Shown piece by piece: positions 37,407 to 49,214 of a stretch of 64,000 nucleotides of DNA (position 1 is its first letter; each line of letters starts with the position of its first letter). Under the pieces are notes generated by a model. The model was not told where the DNA came from. It was given only the letters and a program-made list of their open reading frames with translations, and did no database searches. Position numbers and translations under genes: made by a program. The stretch comes from Gymnogyps californianus (lineage: Eukaryota > Chordata > Aves > Accipitriformes > Cathartidae). The stretch lies in the NCBI RefSeq assembly GCF_018139145.2, contig NC_059471.1:96722914-96786913 (forward strand). Direction: 5' to 3'.

Positions 37407-40400
37407 TCACAAAGTATTTAGAGGGTTATTACATGTGGTACGTCAAAAATATTCTCATTTTACTTTCTCTTCCTCCATTTGGACATGCAACATATTTCAG
37501 AACTGAACCTGCTAAAGCATGCCTTTACTTTAAAGTCAGCTTCACAGACTCTCACAGGCTCATCTCCGTATGGGGACACCACCACCCTTGGACCTCTCCT
37601 GTGTAAACAGGCCTTCCATGTAAAACAATTTTGGCCTGATCATGCTGCTTGTTACCCAGTAGTCACTAACCAGAGGCAGCCATTCAGCAAAACAACGGCT
37701 GCCACTACCAGCGCTTCCAGAGGAGTGAACGAGTTCAGTGCATCAGGTATAGCAATATCGGTGTCTCACATATGTCAGTGCTTCAGAAAGAAAAGAAAAA
37801 ACCCACATCCTTCTTTCCCTTCCTCTTTCCCCATAGAAACCAACCAAAAAAAGCTTCAGCAAAGCTAACTGGAAAGAAGACAGACACGACTCTAATATTT
37901 GTACCTTCCCCAATTAGGGGATTCTGGGACAACAGGCTGTCAGGCATATGAAGATTTTGGTATACTGCTCATGGGGTCAGGGAGGTTGGCCATCCCTACA
38001 ATAAGATATGAAAGCTATTTGTGGCAACTAGTAAATAAGGCTAACTACCCCTAAAACACGCTTCCTCTTAAGGATCAATGTTTACCTTTGTCGATGGGGG
38101 AGAATACAAAACTAGTATAACGGGTTTTCTTTTTCCCCTCTTACCACTCATTAGCCCTGAGGACCTTGTTACAGCATTTGGTGTTGAGAGTAGAAATGTT
38201 CTAATATATAGCCCCAAACTAAAAAATGTGAAGGCAATAATCACAGGAGTATTTCAATGCTAACTGAAATGAATTTCCTTCTTTTTTCTACCCTTTCTTT
38301 TCCCTTTCCTCTCTGAAAGAGGCTGCCAAGGGAATTATTATGATTACTCTGCATGTTTTGCAGATGGTTGGCTGCTGCACGGGGTTCTCGAGAGAGGTCA
38401 ACATCCTATAGCATCCAGCTTGGATGCTGCCCTCCACACCAGCTGAGCTATGGAAGTCCTTAGTCAGCAAAGCTTTTGCTGACATGCCTAATTGAAGTCT
38501 CTGGGACAAGTCAAAGCTGAGATTGAAGCACTTTCCTGAACTGAGACTTGATTCTACTCTCCTATTAAACCCAATGGAAATACTCCACTTGCCAGGAATG
38601 GAAGTTGAATGGGACTTTTAACCTTTTTTTTAGTATTTATATATACATGCATAGGTACACAGGCACACATATACACATAAAAGCTGCAACTTTGATGTGT
38701 TCAGAAGTCATGTTCAAGGAGTTTCAGCTAAACCTCAAAAGTTTTCTTCTCAGGGATACTGCAGACATGGACATTGGTTGTATCATGCCAACAGCGTGAG
38801 GACAGGAAGCTTTCCTGCCTTTTGGCTTTGCTATATGGCATTCAGGCAAGCAGTTCAGAGAGCCCATAGTCACAGGCTGGTGGGAGCAAGGAGGCCGTGT
38901 GTTTATTTAATCTGTAGCCTTTTGGTAAATAATCGATAAAACCACCTTTCTGGTACCACTCCACAGTGAAGCGGAAGAGAAAAAGGGGCAATACTGACAT
39001 AATGCTGCAACACCCGCTTGTAGGGCCCCCTGCTTCCCATATATATGTGCCGGTAATGTGGACAGACTCTATTTAGTCCCTCTCCAGGACTGGACTCAGA
39101 TCCTTTAAGGATCAAAATAGGAATAGCAACTGCCCCAAAGGCTCTGTTTGGTTAGGATACTCACCTCTGCTCCTCCTTTTAAAGAATGAAGATGATACAA
39201 CAAATTCAGACTTTCAGCCCCAAAGAAGGGTAGAGGATCAGTTGCTGCAGGTTGTCTTGGGGCCAACCAGCCCATGTGGCTGATAGGAAAATTGTGGACC
39301 TGGGTCAGAAACAAGCATTGCTGCTTGTACGAAGACTTTGCTCCTGCCCAGGCAGATGTGCCGGAATGGCATCAGCTCCAGCTGCCCAGAGCTTGGGGAA
39401 GGGCTCCAGGGCTTTCGCCCTGCGGGGAGACAGAGACAAAGAGTGCTCTGCCATTCAAGGTCCACAGAAGACCAGAGCGTCACTCCATTCTCCCCTGCAT
39501 GCATCCCGAAAGAAAGCTCCTGAAAATCTGTCTTCATTACAGCAGTGTCATCCTTCATGACAGGAACATGTTTCCCTGACGCATCTGTTTCACAGGGACA
39601 AATGCACGGAGGTGAATAGATTGAATAAACAGGCTGAGATTTGCAAAGCCACCTTGAGTAAAAACTGTATTTTCACATCCTTTAGGTACTTAGAGTCTCT
39701 GCCCTCATTATCTGAATTGCACCCACACAGGCAGTCCCTGCAAATGTAGCATTTTACAAGTTTGGGTTTCAGATTTATTGTTTGAAATTATTTTGAAACC
39801 AATGACATATAACACAGATACATCTGCTCATCTACGTCAACGAGTCATAGTTCTTAGAATCTGGGGTTGTATGAATCTTAGATTTCTAAAATGCAAATGA
39901 CGTATTTATGCTAGAAATTGAGGGATCCACTATAGTTTATTTTGAGGTGGGCTTTTTAATTTTGAACATTTTTCACAAAGATGCATACCACTATTTAAGT
40001 ATGATGAGGTTAACATAAACCAACAAAAGCAAAGGAATTGTAAGCTAAGATTGATGATACATTCCTAATCCATGCTGTTGTGCCTAGTTATTGCAGGACT
40101 GCCAACCAGCTCATGATAATTACATACTGCAAACAGAGCTGTGCCGGGGGGGAAGGGGGGAATCATTGTTTTGGGTTCATATTACTTTCACTGAACTTTA
40201 CTGGCATGTTTGATTCATATCTCCTTTTTATGTTTTGAGCTCATAGAGCCTGCAAACTCAAATACAAACCTCCTGATGGATCAGGAAGAACAAGGCTAGC
40301 TTTTCCTCCAGACTCTTGTCTAAAGCACGATGACAATCTTGTTCCATTTATTACCACGAAAACATGCTGTTCTTGCTTCTCTTTGCAAACCAGTCTTGGC

Positions 40401-43400
40401 CAGCCTTGTTATTTCCAGAAGAGACACCAGCCAGTCTTGTTTCTGTTTGCAGATGATATATCAGAAAAGGAGGGGGCTTTGAAGAGCACAGGGAAAGAGC
40501 TGTGTTATGCACAGTGACCGCAGGTTTCTGTCAGTCTCTTTTTTGCTGTTTCCTAGAGTTCAAAAGCAAACGCTTCTTTCCATTCTCTTACTGGATATGA
40601 GTACAGTTTCAATCCCAGAGCGGCGGTATCTAGAGAGGAGTTTAATCATTTTTACTCTCTCATTTTACACTCGTATGTCCTTAACCCAATTTAGGTGGTC
40701 AAAGCACTCTGGGCCAGAGATTTTCGTTCACTCAATATGTACACAGTCCCTAGCACTACAGGGTCCCACCCCAATGGAAAACATTAAGTGCTTCTCTGAT
40801 ATAAATGCTAAATAATTGATCACAAATCCCTAAATCATACCATGCAATGTAATTTCTTCTCCCTGATTTTGTTACGCTATTATTTATATCAGCATACAGT
40901 ATTGATATAAGAAATTTGTAATGAAGTCCCAGAGATGCTTTGATTTAATGTGGTTACAGGGAGTATCATTGCAAGTGGGAACAAATAGCTCTAATGGATT
41001 TTCTAGTACCTTGTTTTCATCATCCATAATAGACTCTCATCTGCGCTGGTCGGAACTGTAGGATGCCCGTGTGTTCTGCCCCCAGACTTTAACAGATCTA
41101 TATTTTATGGCCCTACAGTAAAAGTAATTGCAGGCTTTATAATGTCTGTGTACTGCTCTGACTGATCGCAATCCATTTAGAGACTTCTGGAAAGTTGAGG
41201 TGTTTCAGTTACAAACGCATGACCTGAGACGGGCTCCGGCTGCGCAGCCGGCCGGTTACCAGCCTCCTTTTAATGAGGGTGCATTCCAGAGATCTAACTT
41301 TCTTTTCCTTTCCCTATTCCAAATTAGAAGGAATTTTGGAAGACGAGGGTTTTAAGCTGAAAGGATCCTGCCCCTGAGTTTTATCAGTTCAGAGGAAGCG
41401 CAGAAACTTGGAGACCGGTCCAGAAGATGCTGACAGCTGGAACCACCAGCGAGGCCAGCATGCCAGCATGGCTGCTCACCCTCTTCCCGAATCAGACCCT
41501 TCGGCTGCAGCTCACAGTTGACAAAAATCAAGAATCGATTTTAACTGACTGACTGACCTCAAATTAGCTTTCAAAAGCCATGCAACAGTTCTTGACAATC
41601 TCACCGTAGGAAAGCAGGAACTAAGGCAATCAGAGAAAAACAAAATCATTTCCTTTTTTTTTTGGTGTTGAATGACAGAGTAATTATACCGTCTACCTAA
41701 AATTCAAGGGCTCTGCCAAATATTCATACCTACACAACCCTCCGCAGGGCTGCCTCCTGCCCCCATGGTAACAGCCAGCCCTGCAGCAAGAATTTGGCCC
41801 AAGGAGCAGGAGAAGGTAACAGGGGAATGGAGCTTTTTAAAGGTACAAATGCCCTCTAAATGCCAGTTCTGCCATTTGCGCCTCTCAAGGCCAAGAATAA
41901 CTCTGTCCAAATGTTAACAGTGTCTTTTTACTGTATGTGATGAATGGATTAATCCTGCTATTATCAGAATAATTAATCTTGCTTGACACTCCAGGCAAAA
42001 AATCCAATATGCTGGATTCCACAGACATGGCAGTGCTTCATAATATTTTGTTATCTTTTCAATGTATAATTAATAAGGAGAGTAGGGAATCCAGGAGAAT
42101 CAGCCAGCATTAAAATAAGCAGAAAACAGAAAGTTAAGATATCTGGAGTTGAGTATCAGCTATTTCAATGACAGTATCAATAGAAAGGAAAGTCCCCAAC
42201 TGGGAGATGGACAAGATCCAGTTACAGCTGGCAACGACACAGATGTCACTTGCTAAATTATCTGAAACCATTTTTGTCATAACATGAATTATATGCTCTT
42301 AGTGATGAGTCTAATTTTAAAATGTTATTGTTTTCACAGTATACTCCTTCACTGGACTGCTCCAGATGTATGAACTGGAGAGAAAAGGATAGCCAGCCTA
42401 GACCCTTGGCATCGTCAGGCTCCCGAAAGCAGGCATTCAGCATGAAAATATGTGTACGGCTAAGTAGGAAAAAAAGTATGCTTAAGTCTCATGGGAGGGC
42501 AGTTAGAGAATCCCCGTACTAATCACGTCATTTTTTTTTCAGAATGGCACCCCAAAATTACAGACTTTCCTTGACCCAAACAATGAACATTCTTCCTCTA
42601 GCTCTAGAAGACCATGTGAATCAAGCAGTTATTTCCAAACACTGTATTTCTTGGCGTAACAATAATTACCCCCCCTCCCAACACATACACATTATCTTCT
42701 TACATCCTTTTTTCCCCAGGTTAAATACTCATTCTGAGGCTGTACAGCTGACCATACAAAATTTGTTGCATGCTTGGTTCAGCTCACTACCTGGAAAATA
42801 AGCTTGGAGCTTACTGTTACTCCAATACTGCTTGAAGCTCCTGCATGGACCAGTGGGGGCTGTGTCTCTGCTGCAACCTTCACTTGGCCTGGAAACCACT
42901 GACCTGCTGTGGCTCAGAATCTGTCCTCAGCAGGGCAGGCACCAGCTCATACTTTGTTGAGGGATAGCAGAACTTTTATTCCTATTTTCAAAAAAGAACT
43001 GTGGCACTTCAGGAAGAGCTGCTAAATGACATCTTCATTTTGCAGCATCCCCAGCTGAATGTACCATAGAGCAGTTCTGTGTCGCTTCAAATTGCTCATG
43101 AGGAACTGGTGTGCTGGTACATAGACCTGATATGGGAGTTTGGGGAATTAACTTCTATGTATCACTGAATCAATTCCCGAACAAATGTGCGAACTCATCC
43201 TGATGAGGAGGAATATTCTGTTTCTACAGCTTTTGCAGCTGGAACACAGAGGGAACAAACGAAAATACAGCTCCAGAAAGTAAGCGGACAATATGTGTGC
43301 TTGTGAGCACCAGGTTAAACTCAGTCTTCTGAAGGATACAGTCAAGATTGGGAAAAGTGTGATGCCTTGGCTAATCAGGCCTCGCTCATTAGGTCGTGCC

Positions 43401-45397
43401 ATAAATAGCAAAAGAAGAGTGACAGAAGTGGCACAAACCAATGTGGGCGCTGGGGGTAGGGAAGGGGACGACAGGGCCATTGGGCCAGATGTCCCCAAGC
43501 AGCTGTGTGTGCCCCTGACCGAGCTGCAGGGTTGCAGGCAAAGTGTGGCAAAGCTTCCTCATCCGCATCTAGCCTTGCTTCCAGGCTGTGCAGATCCCAA
43601 CACTAGAGGAGCAAGAAACGTGTTTGGCATTTTATACAGGAGTGGGAAAAATGCAAAAAAGCGCTTCATGCTTTTCTAAAGGACTTGCAAGGTTGGTTTG
43701 TCACCTTCTAATGCTCTGTTTAAAAGCATTGTTATTACAAAGCAGCATGATTTGTTTCCAGTGGAGCCTACCACTGTGGTAGCCATCTACCAGACAGTGG
43801 AGTAGGGCAGTGCTGGCCAAGTTTCTGCTTGCCTGGTTTGCGCACACAGGCAGGTCTCTTAGCTCCCCAGGAACTACATAAGGGACTATAGGAAGAAGAA
43901 TGTAAAATAAAATAAAATTAGCTTACAGCTTGAAAAAGGCACTCCCATTTCCCCCTCCTAACTGTGACAGCTGCAGCTTTTCTTGCGTTGGCTCTTGACC
44001 CTTGTGTGGCCCTTGAGAAAGGTAGCTCAGCTCAGCAACCTGTCAGGAAAGCGAACCAGTAGAAGCAAGCAGGTGGAGAAGAGGCTGCTGGTCATGACGG
44101 CTGCTGGTGCCCAGAGAGGGACCCAGGTGCCTGGGGTGGCTGTGGGCTTTGGCCTGCCACCCTGCTGCCATGCGCCAACCCCTCAATCCTCAGCTGTCAA
44201 CCCCCTCCTTGCCTATGCCCCACAAGACTAACTTAAACTGGGAAAGGACTAGGAAAAACAGTTGATTTAGGGTTTCACGCCTGCTCATGGACCCTGCTAT
44301 GCTCCTCCCCATGGCTCAAGTCCACCTGCTATGAGCAATCCCTTTCACCCAGAGGTTTTCCATATGTAGATTACTGCAGTGGCCTTGCCATTCCCTGTGG
44401 GTTTTTAGACCACCTTTTTTTTGTTAACTCTTGATTTGTTAATTTCTTATTGTGAACTGTTTTATCTAAACGCCACTTCAATGCCCACTTTGCCTAATCA
44501 CACCCTTCCTGTTCACACCTGACCTTTTCAACAAGGATTTGGGGAGAGGGGACATTCAGGAGAGGAGGGGAGTTGCTATTTTACTTTGCTTTTTCCGCTA
44601 TCTCCATTCCTTTTCTTTTCCTTGGCTCTAAAAAAGGATACAAAATTTCTCAGTCCCAGTGAAATATCATCTTCTACCTATATATTTTCTGTACTATCTG
44701 ATATTTATTTGCGAAGTATGTTTCCTATATATCTCAATCTGAAGATTCAAAAATCATTATGCTTTGCTTTCCAAATCCTACATCTCAATTTCCAGTGATC
44801 TCACAATGTAAATACTAATAGCTACAAAAAATAAAATTAGAGAAAGTCAGTACCCTTACATCAGGTATAGCTTTCTGGAGCAGGGCAGAAATGGATATTT
44901 TTTTAATGATTTTTTTTTCCTCAGTGCAGACTTGGGCATTAAAACCTTTTAGCTTGCTGGAGTTTGGCAAAGGAAACCAGTGACAAGAGGGACAATACAA
45001 TCTCTCCTGGACATCTACCACCTTCTTGCAGAGAGACAACCAAGCATTTCAAATACGAGTGGACTCAAGCACCATGGTAATTAATGGAAACCTGTCAGCT
45101 GACATTAATACTCAGACCCTTAATTATTTCCTTCCAAGCTAAGACAAAAAGAACAAATTCCACAATCTATACAGCAGGTCATAGATCGTTAGGTGAATGG
45201 AAGGATCTTGAAAAAGGTTCTCACGATCTCTGTGGCACCTAGCTGCTGATGCTCACATCAACCCATCTTCTCAACCCAACAATGTAATTTTCCCTCAGCC
45301 ACCATGCCTCTCTCATCAAAGATGGCCCTTAAGTCTTAATGGAGCTCTCATGAAAATATACAAAGCAGGATCGCTGCTGCCCTTTCAAAGCTTTCCT

Positions 45398-46735
45398 AAA
45401 ATCACCGTCATCACGGAGACATGGTGGGATGGCTCCTATGACTGGAGTGTTGGAATGGAAGGATACAGGCTCTTTAGGAAGGACAGGCAGGGGAGACGAG
45501 GAGGGGGTGTCGCCCTCTATGTCAATGACCAGCTGGAGTGCATGGAGCTCCGCCTGGGGATGGATGAGGAGCCGACCAAGAGCTTATGGGTCAGGGTTAA
45601 AGTGAGGGCAGGGACAGGTGACATTATAGTGGGGGTCTGCCACAGGCCACCCGACCAGGAAGACCGAGCAGAGGAGGCCCTCTATAGACAGATAGGAGCA
45701 GCCTCATGTTCACAAGCCCTGGTCCTCATGGGGGACTTCAACCATGCCAATATCTGTTGGAGGGACGACACAGCAGGGCATAAGCAATCCAGGAGGTTCC
45801 TGGAATGTATTGATGATAAATTCCTTCTCCAAGTGATGGAGGAGCCAACGAGGAGAGGTGCTATGCTGGACCTTGTTCTCACCAACCAGGAGGGGCTGGT
45901 GGGGACTGTGAAGCTCAAGGGAAGCCTTGGCTGCAGTGACCATGAAATGGTGGAGTTCAAGATCCTTAGGGCAGTGAGGAGGGCACACAGCAAGCTCACT
46001 GCCCTGGCCTTCAGGAGAGCAGACTTCTTTGGCCTCTTCGGGGATCTGCTTGGTAGAGTACCATGGGATAAAGCCCTGGAGGGAAAAGGGGCCCAAGAAA
46101 GCTGGTTAATATTCAAGGATCACCTCCTCCAAGCTCAGGAGCGATGCATCCCAACAAAGAGGAAGTCAGGCAAAAACGCCAGGAGGCCTGCATGGATGAA
46201 CATGGAGCTCCTGGACAAACTCAAACACAAAAAGTAAGTCTACAGAGGGTAGAAGCAAGGACAGGTAGCCTGGGAGGAGTACAGACAAATTGTCCGAGTA
46301 GCCAGGGATCAGGTTAGGAAAGCTAAAGCCCTGATAGAATTAAATCTGGCCAGGGATGTCAAAGGCAACAAGAAAAGCTTCTACAGGTACGTCGGTGATA
46401 AACGGAAGACTAGGGAAAATGTGGGCCCTCTCCAGAAGGAAATGGGAGACCTGGTTACCTGGGACATGGAGAAGGCTGAGGTACTCAATGGCTTTTTTGC
46501 CTCAGTCTTCACTGGCAACTGCTCCAGCCACAGCACCCAAGTCGCAGAAGACACAGGCAGGGACTGGGAGAATGAAGAACCGCCCACTGTAGAAGAAGGT
46601 CAGGTTCGAGACCATCTAAGGAACCTGAAGGTGCACAAGTCCATGGGACCTGATGACAGGCATCCGCAGGTCCTGAGGGAACCGGTGGACGAAGTGGCTA
46701 AGCCACTATCCATCCTATTTGAGAAGACGTGGTAG
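45398..46735 (+). pseudogene. CR1 ORF2, endonuclease and linker part (broken)
   Basis: This is the apurinic-like endonuclease that nicks target DNA for CR1 retrotransposition, plus the linker toward the reverse transcriptase. Visible motifs are ITETWWD at the start, GGGVALYVND, the GDFNHANICW strand and the C-terminal SDHEMVEF, so the catalytic Asp, Asn and His positions of the fold appear to be kept. The N-terminal strand with the first catalytic Asn is absent because of the truncation. The frame is interrupted at 46235 by TAA, again about 14 bases later by TAG where CR1 normally has a Trp codon, and again at about 46733 by TAG. The same reading frame continues between these stops, with CR1-like text (for example [17 protein letters not shown]). 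It cannot make an active enzyme. Confidence 0.9.
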
Positions 46736-47930
46736 TCTGGGGAAGTTCCCACTGACTGGAAAAGGGGAAACATAACCCCCATTTTTAAAAAAGGGAAAAA
46801 AGGAAGACCCAGGGAACTACAGGCCTGTCAGTCTCACCTCTGTGCCTGGCAAGATCATGGAGCAGATCCTCCTGGAAACTATGCTAAGGCACATGGTAAA
46901 TAAGGAGGTGATTGGTGACAGCCAACATGGCTTCACTAAGGGCAAATCATGCCTGACAAATTTGGTGGCCTTCTACGGTGGGGTTACAGCATTGGTGGAT
47001 AAGGGAAGAGCAACTGATGTCATCTACCTGGACTTGTGCAAAGCATTTGACACTGTCCCACAGACATCCTTGTCTCTAAATTGGAGAGACATGGATTTCA
47101 CAATGGACCACTCAGTGGATAAGGAATTGGCTGGATGGTTGCACTCAAAGAGTTGCGGTCAATGTCTCGATGTCCAAGTGGAGACTAGTGACGACTGGTG
47201 TTCCTCAGGGGTCAGTATTGGGACCAGTGCTGTTTAACATCTTTGTCGGTGACATGGACAGTGGGATTGAGTGCACCCTCAGCAAAAGTTTGCCAACAAC
47301 ACCAAGCTCTGGTGTGGTCAACACGCTGGAGGGAAGGGATGCCATCCAGAGGGACCTTGACAGGCTTGAGAGGTGCACCTGTGCAAACCTCATTAAGTTC
47401 AACAAGGCCAAGTGCAAGGTCCTGCACATGGGTCAGGGCAATCCCAAGCACAAATACAGGCTGGGTGATGAGTGGATTGAGAGCAGCCCTGAGGAGAAGG
47501 ACTTGGGGGTGTTGGTTGATGAGAAGCTCAATACGACCCAGCAATGTGCGCTTGCAGCCCAGAAAGCCAACCGTAACCTGGGCTGCATCAAAAGAAGCAT
47601 GACCAGCAGGTCAAGGCAGGTGATTCTCCCCCTCTACTCTGCTCTCATGAGACCCCCACCCGGAGTACTGCATTCAGCTCTGGGGCCCCCAACAAAAGAA
47701 GGACATGGACCTGTTGGAGAGAGTCCAGAGGAGGGCCACGAAGATGATCAGAGGGCTGGAGCACCTCTCCTACGAAGACAGGCTGAGAGAGTTGGGGTTG
47801 TCCAGCCTGGAGAAGAGAAGGCTCCATGGAGACCTTATAGCAGCCTTCCAGTAGTACAAAGAAAGCTGGAGAGGGACTTTTTACAAGGGCATGTAGTGAC
47901 AGGACAAGGGGTAATGGCTTTAAACTGAAG
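46736..47930 (+). pseudogene. CR1 ORF2, reverse-transcriptase part (broken)
   Basis: This is the reverse transcriptase of the same CR1 copy. Motifs include [24 protein letters not shown], the catalytic [29 protein letters not shown] and the downstream [16 protein letters not shown]. At least three frameshifts break it: one near 46795 in an A/G-rich run, one between 47090 and 47170, where part of the fingers-palm linker is garbled, and indels around 47283-47325. The active-site FADD box is damaged: in the local frame it reads F-A-N-N, so both catalytic aspartates are changed. After about 47650 the frame slips again, and the usual C-terminal PHLEYC region is out of frame. The gene is dead. Confidence 0.9.
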
Positions 47931-48168
47931 GAGGGCAGATTTAGATTAGATGTAAGGAAGAAGTTCTTCACTGTGAGGGTGGTGAGGCACTGGAACAGGT
48001 TGCCCAGAGAGGCTGTGGATGCCCCCCTCCCTGGAAGTGTTCAAGGCCAGGTTGGATGGGGCTTTGAGAAACCTGGTCTAGGGGAAGGTGTCCCTGCCCA
48101 TTGCAGGGGTGCTGGAACTAGATGATCTTTAAGGTCCTTTCCAACCCAAACCATTGTACCATTCTACC
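47930..48168 (+). mobile_element. CR1 ORF2 end and 3' tail
   Basis: GGAGGGCAGATTTAGATTAG and the 'GGTGAGGCACTGGAACAGGT' segment encode or derive from the last ORF2 residues of CR1, followed by the conserved UTR. The usual terminal octamer repeat (ATTCTATG-like) is reduced to CCATTGTACCATTCTACC, so the exact end near 48168 is approximate. Confidence 0.85.
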
Positions 48169-48428
48169 AAAATCAAATACATTTTGCAGCCACAAGGTCT
48201 ATCGGACATGTGGCAGGGGTTAGACGCTTACATGTTCTGATTAGAGACCATGTATTGGGTTTGCGTGGCAAGGTTTTGGTAGTGGGGGGGCTACAAGGGT
48301 GGCTTCTGTGAGAAGCTGCTAGAAGCTTCCCCTATGTCCAATAGAGCCAATGCCAGCTGGCTCCAAGATGGACCTGCACTGGCCAAGGCTGAGCCCATCA
48401 GCGACGGTGGTAGCACCTCTGGGATAGC

Positions 48429-48437
48429 TTATTTAAG
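48429..48437 (+). promoter_or_regulatory. LTR TATA-like box
   Basis: TTATTTAAG is the counterpart of ATATTTAAG in the second copy at 63902. The first base is changed, which may weaken it. Confidence 0.4.
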
Positions 48438-48573
48438 AAATGGGGAAAAAGTTACTGCACAGCAGCAGTTGCAGCCGGAGAGAGGAGTGAGAAGATGTGA
48501 GAGGAACAACTCTGCAGACACCAAGGTCAGGGAAGGAGGGGGAGGAGGTGCTCCAGGCGCCGGAGCAGGGATT

Positions 48574-48670
48574 CCCCTGCAGCCCGTGGTGAAGACCATG
48601 GTGAGGCAGGCTGTCCCCCTGCAGCCCATGGAGGTCCACGGTGGAGCAGATATCCACCTGCAGCCCATGG
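48574..48670 (+). repeat. LTR internal repeat A, three copies
   Basis: CCCCTGCAGCCCRTGG occurs at 48574 and 48616, and as CACCTGCAGCCCATGG at 48655, with spacings of 42 and 39 bases. The text between copies (GTGGTGAAGACC, GAGGTCCACGG) is also partly related. Confidence 0.8.
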
Positions 48671-48730
48671 AGGACCCCACACCGGACCAGGTGGATGCCC
48701 GAAGCAGGCTGTGACTCCATGGGAAGCCCG

Positions 48731-48990
48731 CGCTGGAGCAGGCTCCTGGCAGGACCTGCAGACCCATGGACCCAGGGAGAGGAGCCCACGCTGGAGCAGG
48801 TTTGCTGGCAGGACTTGTGACCCCGCGGGGGACCCATGCTGGAGCAGTCTGCTTCTGAAGGACTGCACCCCGTGGAAGGGACCCACACTGGAGCAGTTTG
48901 TGAAGAACTGCAGCCCGTGGGAAGGACTCACGTTGGAGGAGCTTGTGGAGAACTGTCTCCCGTGGGAGGGACCCCACGCTGGAGCAGGGG
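48731..48990 (+). repeat. LTR internal repeat B, six copies
   Basis: A unit centred on CCCACGCTGGAGCAG recurs with TGGAGCAG-type cores at about 48734, 48792, 48840, 48889, 48934 (as TGGAGGAG) and 48980. Spacing is 58, then 48, 49, 45 and 46 bases. Between the later copies, CTGCAGCCCGTGGGAAGGA-like text also repeats. It is a degenerate minisatellite within the LTR. Confidence 0.8.
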
Positions 48991-49208
48991 AAGAGTGTGA
49001 GGAGTCCTCCCCCTGAGGAGGAAGGAGCGGCAGAAACAACATGTGATGAACTGACCCCAACCCCCATTCCCCATCCCCCTGTGCCGCTGGGGGGGAGGAG
49101 GTAGAGAATTTGGGAGTAAAGTTAAGCCCGGGAAGAAGGGAGAGGTGGGGGGAAGGTGTTTTTAAGATTTGGTTTTATTTCTTATTACCCTTCTCTGATT
49201 TGACTGGT

Positions 49209-49214
49209 AATAAA
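49209..49214 (+). terminator. LTR polyadenylation signal (AATAAA)
   Basis: AATAAA sits in an A/T-rich patch, followed within about 30-45 bases by a GT-rich stretch (GAGTCTGTTTTGTCCGTGACGG). This is the layout expected of a polyadenylation site at the R/U5 part of an LTR. Confidence 0.6.

Larger units (their letters stand above)
25377..45397. other. Long stretch of unique non-coding DNA
   Basis: About 20 kb hold no mobile element of recent date and no exon I can name. Open frames of up to about 150 codons (for example near 28567-29197 and 43148-43679) occur on both strands over the same bases and match no family. Somewhat GC-richer patches lie at 28700-29020, 30240-30430, 33050-33860, 36830-37170, 39240-39540 and 43400-43620; any of them could hide a short exon, but none shows a clear acceptor-frame-donor pattern. 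Local features are listed separately. The low repeat load fits an intron or regulatory desert. Confidence 0.55.
45398..48168 (+). mobile_element. CR1 LINE, 5'-truncated, about 2.8 kb
   Basis: The element runs from inside the ORF2 endonuclease domain to the 3' untranslated tail. The tail is recognised by CTAGATGATCTTTAAGGTCC and TTCCAACCCAAACCATT, close to the CR1 3' end. The recognisable start is the endonuclease motif ITETWWD, so ORF1, the 5' UTR and the first residues of the endonuclease are missing, as expected for incomplete reverse transcription. It lies 83 bp upstream of the LTR at 48252 in the same orientation. No target-site duplication is visible, which is normal for CR1. It is far better preserved than the old CR1 fragments at 25.0 and 61.9 kb. 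Confidence 0.95.

Noticed and set aside
45682..46116. Antisense open frames within the CR1 endonuclease region
   Set aside because: They are mirror frames of the true CR1 ORF2 on the plus strand. The same applies to frames at 47205-47971 on the minus strand.
48429..49067. Long minus-strand open frames (151-212 codons) across the LTR
   Set aside because: They arise from the GC-rich internal repeats. No retroviral or host protein resemblance is seen.
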